In this document: positions 63,301-64,000 of the stretch, in pieces
How positions within the stretch are numbered: the stretch's first letter is position 1
Layout: each line of letters opens with the position of its first letter
The notes under the pieces: generated by a model
Databases searched by the model: none
Told to the model about the DNA's origin: nothing
The model's input: only the letters and a program-made list of their open reading frames with translations
Assembly: GCF_020921035.1 (NCBI RefSeq)
Contig: NC_063157.1
Coordinates: forward strand, 9,336,001-9,400,000
Reading direction: 5' to 3'
DNA length: 64,000 bases
From: Rhodamnia argentea
Lineage: Eukaryota; Streptophyta; Magnoliopsida; Myrtales; Myrtaceae
Program-made: the position numbers and the translations under genes

Positions 63301-64000
63301 AGCAGGTTGGTGGCGAATGCGCTAGATGTGACATTCTCAAAGGGAGACGCAATTGCAATCGACATGCCAATGACGGTCCATGCTGTTATCATATATTTGG
63401 CAATAATACTCGGAGGATTTGTAGTTGTATCAATAGCTGACAGTTTCGCACCCAAGGAAATTGCAAGCCGTTTGCACATTTCTAAGGCAAAAGGAATCTT
63501 TACTCAGGTGACCTCTCATTCTTGCGAGTTTTCAAGCCATCTGTAAATGCTATGAAACTTTGCTTGGAACTTTTGAGTTCTGACGGGTTAACTTTAACAA
63601 TAGCTGAAGCAGAGGAAAGTAGTCATAGCTTGTGATGATGATACACCCATTGATATTTATATAGGAGATTTCATTACAGTTTAAATGCATGATATAACCG
63701 TGGGAATCTCTTTGTGACCCTATTGGTTTATTAGTCTTTAAGCCAAAAGCTTGCTTTCACTTGTCAATGTATCACCTCAATTAAACTTTACTTTCTGGTT
63801 CAAGTTTTTTCTGTATTGTTTGAGCATTCTTTAGATAAAATTTACTGCTCACACGAAATTCATACTTCTTCTATGAGTTAATCACAATACTACATGAACT
63901 ATAAATTATCCTTCATCTGTTTCAGGATTTTATACAAAGAGGAGGCCGGAAGTTTCCATTGTATAGGTAAAACTTCATCTTCTTTGTAGTGATTTTTCTC
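60342..64000 (+). repeat. Tandem duplication, copy 2 (cut by window end)
   Basis: It matches copy 1 from about 42574 but lacks the foldback element; the site at about 60590-60615 reads GTTTAGCTAAAGCCGCCATT. It also has small differences, such as extra bases near 61085-61105 upstream of the start codon and three amino-acid changes in exon 1. Confidence 0.9.
61264..63966 (+). CDS. AAE18: Peroxisomal acyl-activating enzyme 18-like, copy 2 (partial, continues beyond window)
   Basis: The five visible exons are 61264-61547, 62124-62253, 62373-62632, 63306-63507 and 63926-63966, each equal in length to its counterpart in copy 1. No stop or frameshift is seen. All donors and acceptors are canonical, including GAT|GTAAGT after exon 2, the site lost in copy 1. 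Exon 1 differs from copy 1 in only three residues (K3, T and A in place of Q3, V and D), and a GA-run precedes the ATG in both. The ATP-binding motif and targeting signal would lie outside the window. Copy 2 is the better candidate for the working gene. Confidence 0.9.

Overview
This is plant nuclear DNA from a dicot. Genes are split by GT-AG introns, intergenic DNA is AT-rich, and Ty1/copia and Ty3/gypsy LTR elements, foldback elements and MITE-like repeats are abundant. A eugenol/isoeugenol-synthase-type reductase and the repeat style would suit a woody, oil-bearing lineage such as Myrtales. That placement is an inference and the sequence does not prove it.

Layout. 1-3.2 kb: one long terminal repeat of a gypsy-type element (minus) with a Mutator-like MITE nested in it. 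5.06-8.60 kb (+): five-exon eugenol/isoeugenol-synthase-like NADPH reductase with repeat-filled introns. 10.77-12.46 kb (-): intronless type II membrane protein of the O-fucosyltransferase-like group. 14.41-18.36 kb (-): seven-exon chloroplast Rieske oxygenase of the PTC52 type, with a probable non-canonical AT-AC intron. 19.93-22.55 kb (-): short copia element that keeps both LTRs but has lost the middle of its gene. 22.81-25.32 kb (-): eight-exon IQ-motif calmodulin-binding protein (IQM family). 26.3-37.4 kb: gene-poor DNA with several inverted-repeat elements. 37.46-42.08 kb (+): SR splicing factor of the SCL30A/SCL33 type.

42.57-64 kb: a tandem duplication of a peroxisomal acyl-activating enzyme (AAE18-like). 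Copy 1 (44.64-51.54 kb) spans 14 exons and ends in the peroxisomal signal SKL, but a 3-base deletion has removed the splice donor of intron 2. Copy 2 (from 61.26 kb) is intact as far as the window shows, through exon 5. Copy 1 carries a 1.13-kb foldback element upstream, and copy 2 preserves its empty insertion site. The spacer between the copies holds a decayed copia element (52.2-57.06 kb) and a solo-like gypsy LTR (57.06-59.45 kb).

The genes do not form a pathway or operon. They are ordinary housekeeping, plastid, signalling, splicing and specialised-metabolism genes separated by transposon debris. I found no convincing evidence of an undescribed biological system. The observations most worth checking are the AT-AC intron, the donor deletion in AAE18 copy 1, and the foldback insertion with its matching empty site. 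Exon boundaries were set by hand from splice signals, reading frame and remembered family sequences; no alignment was run.
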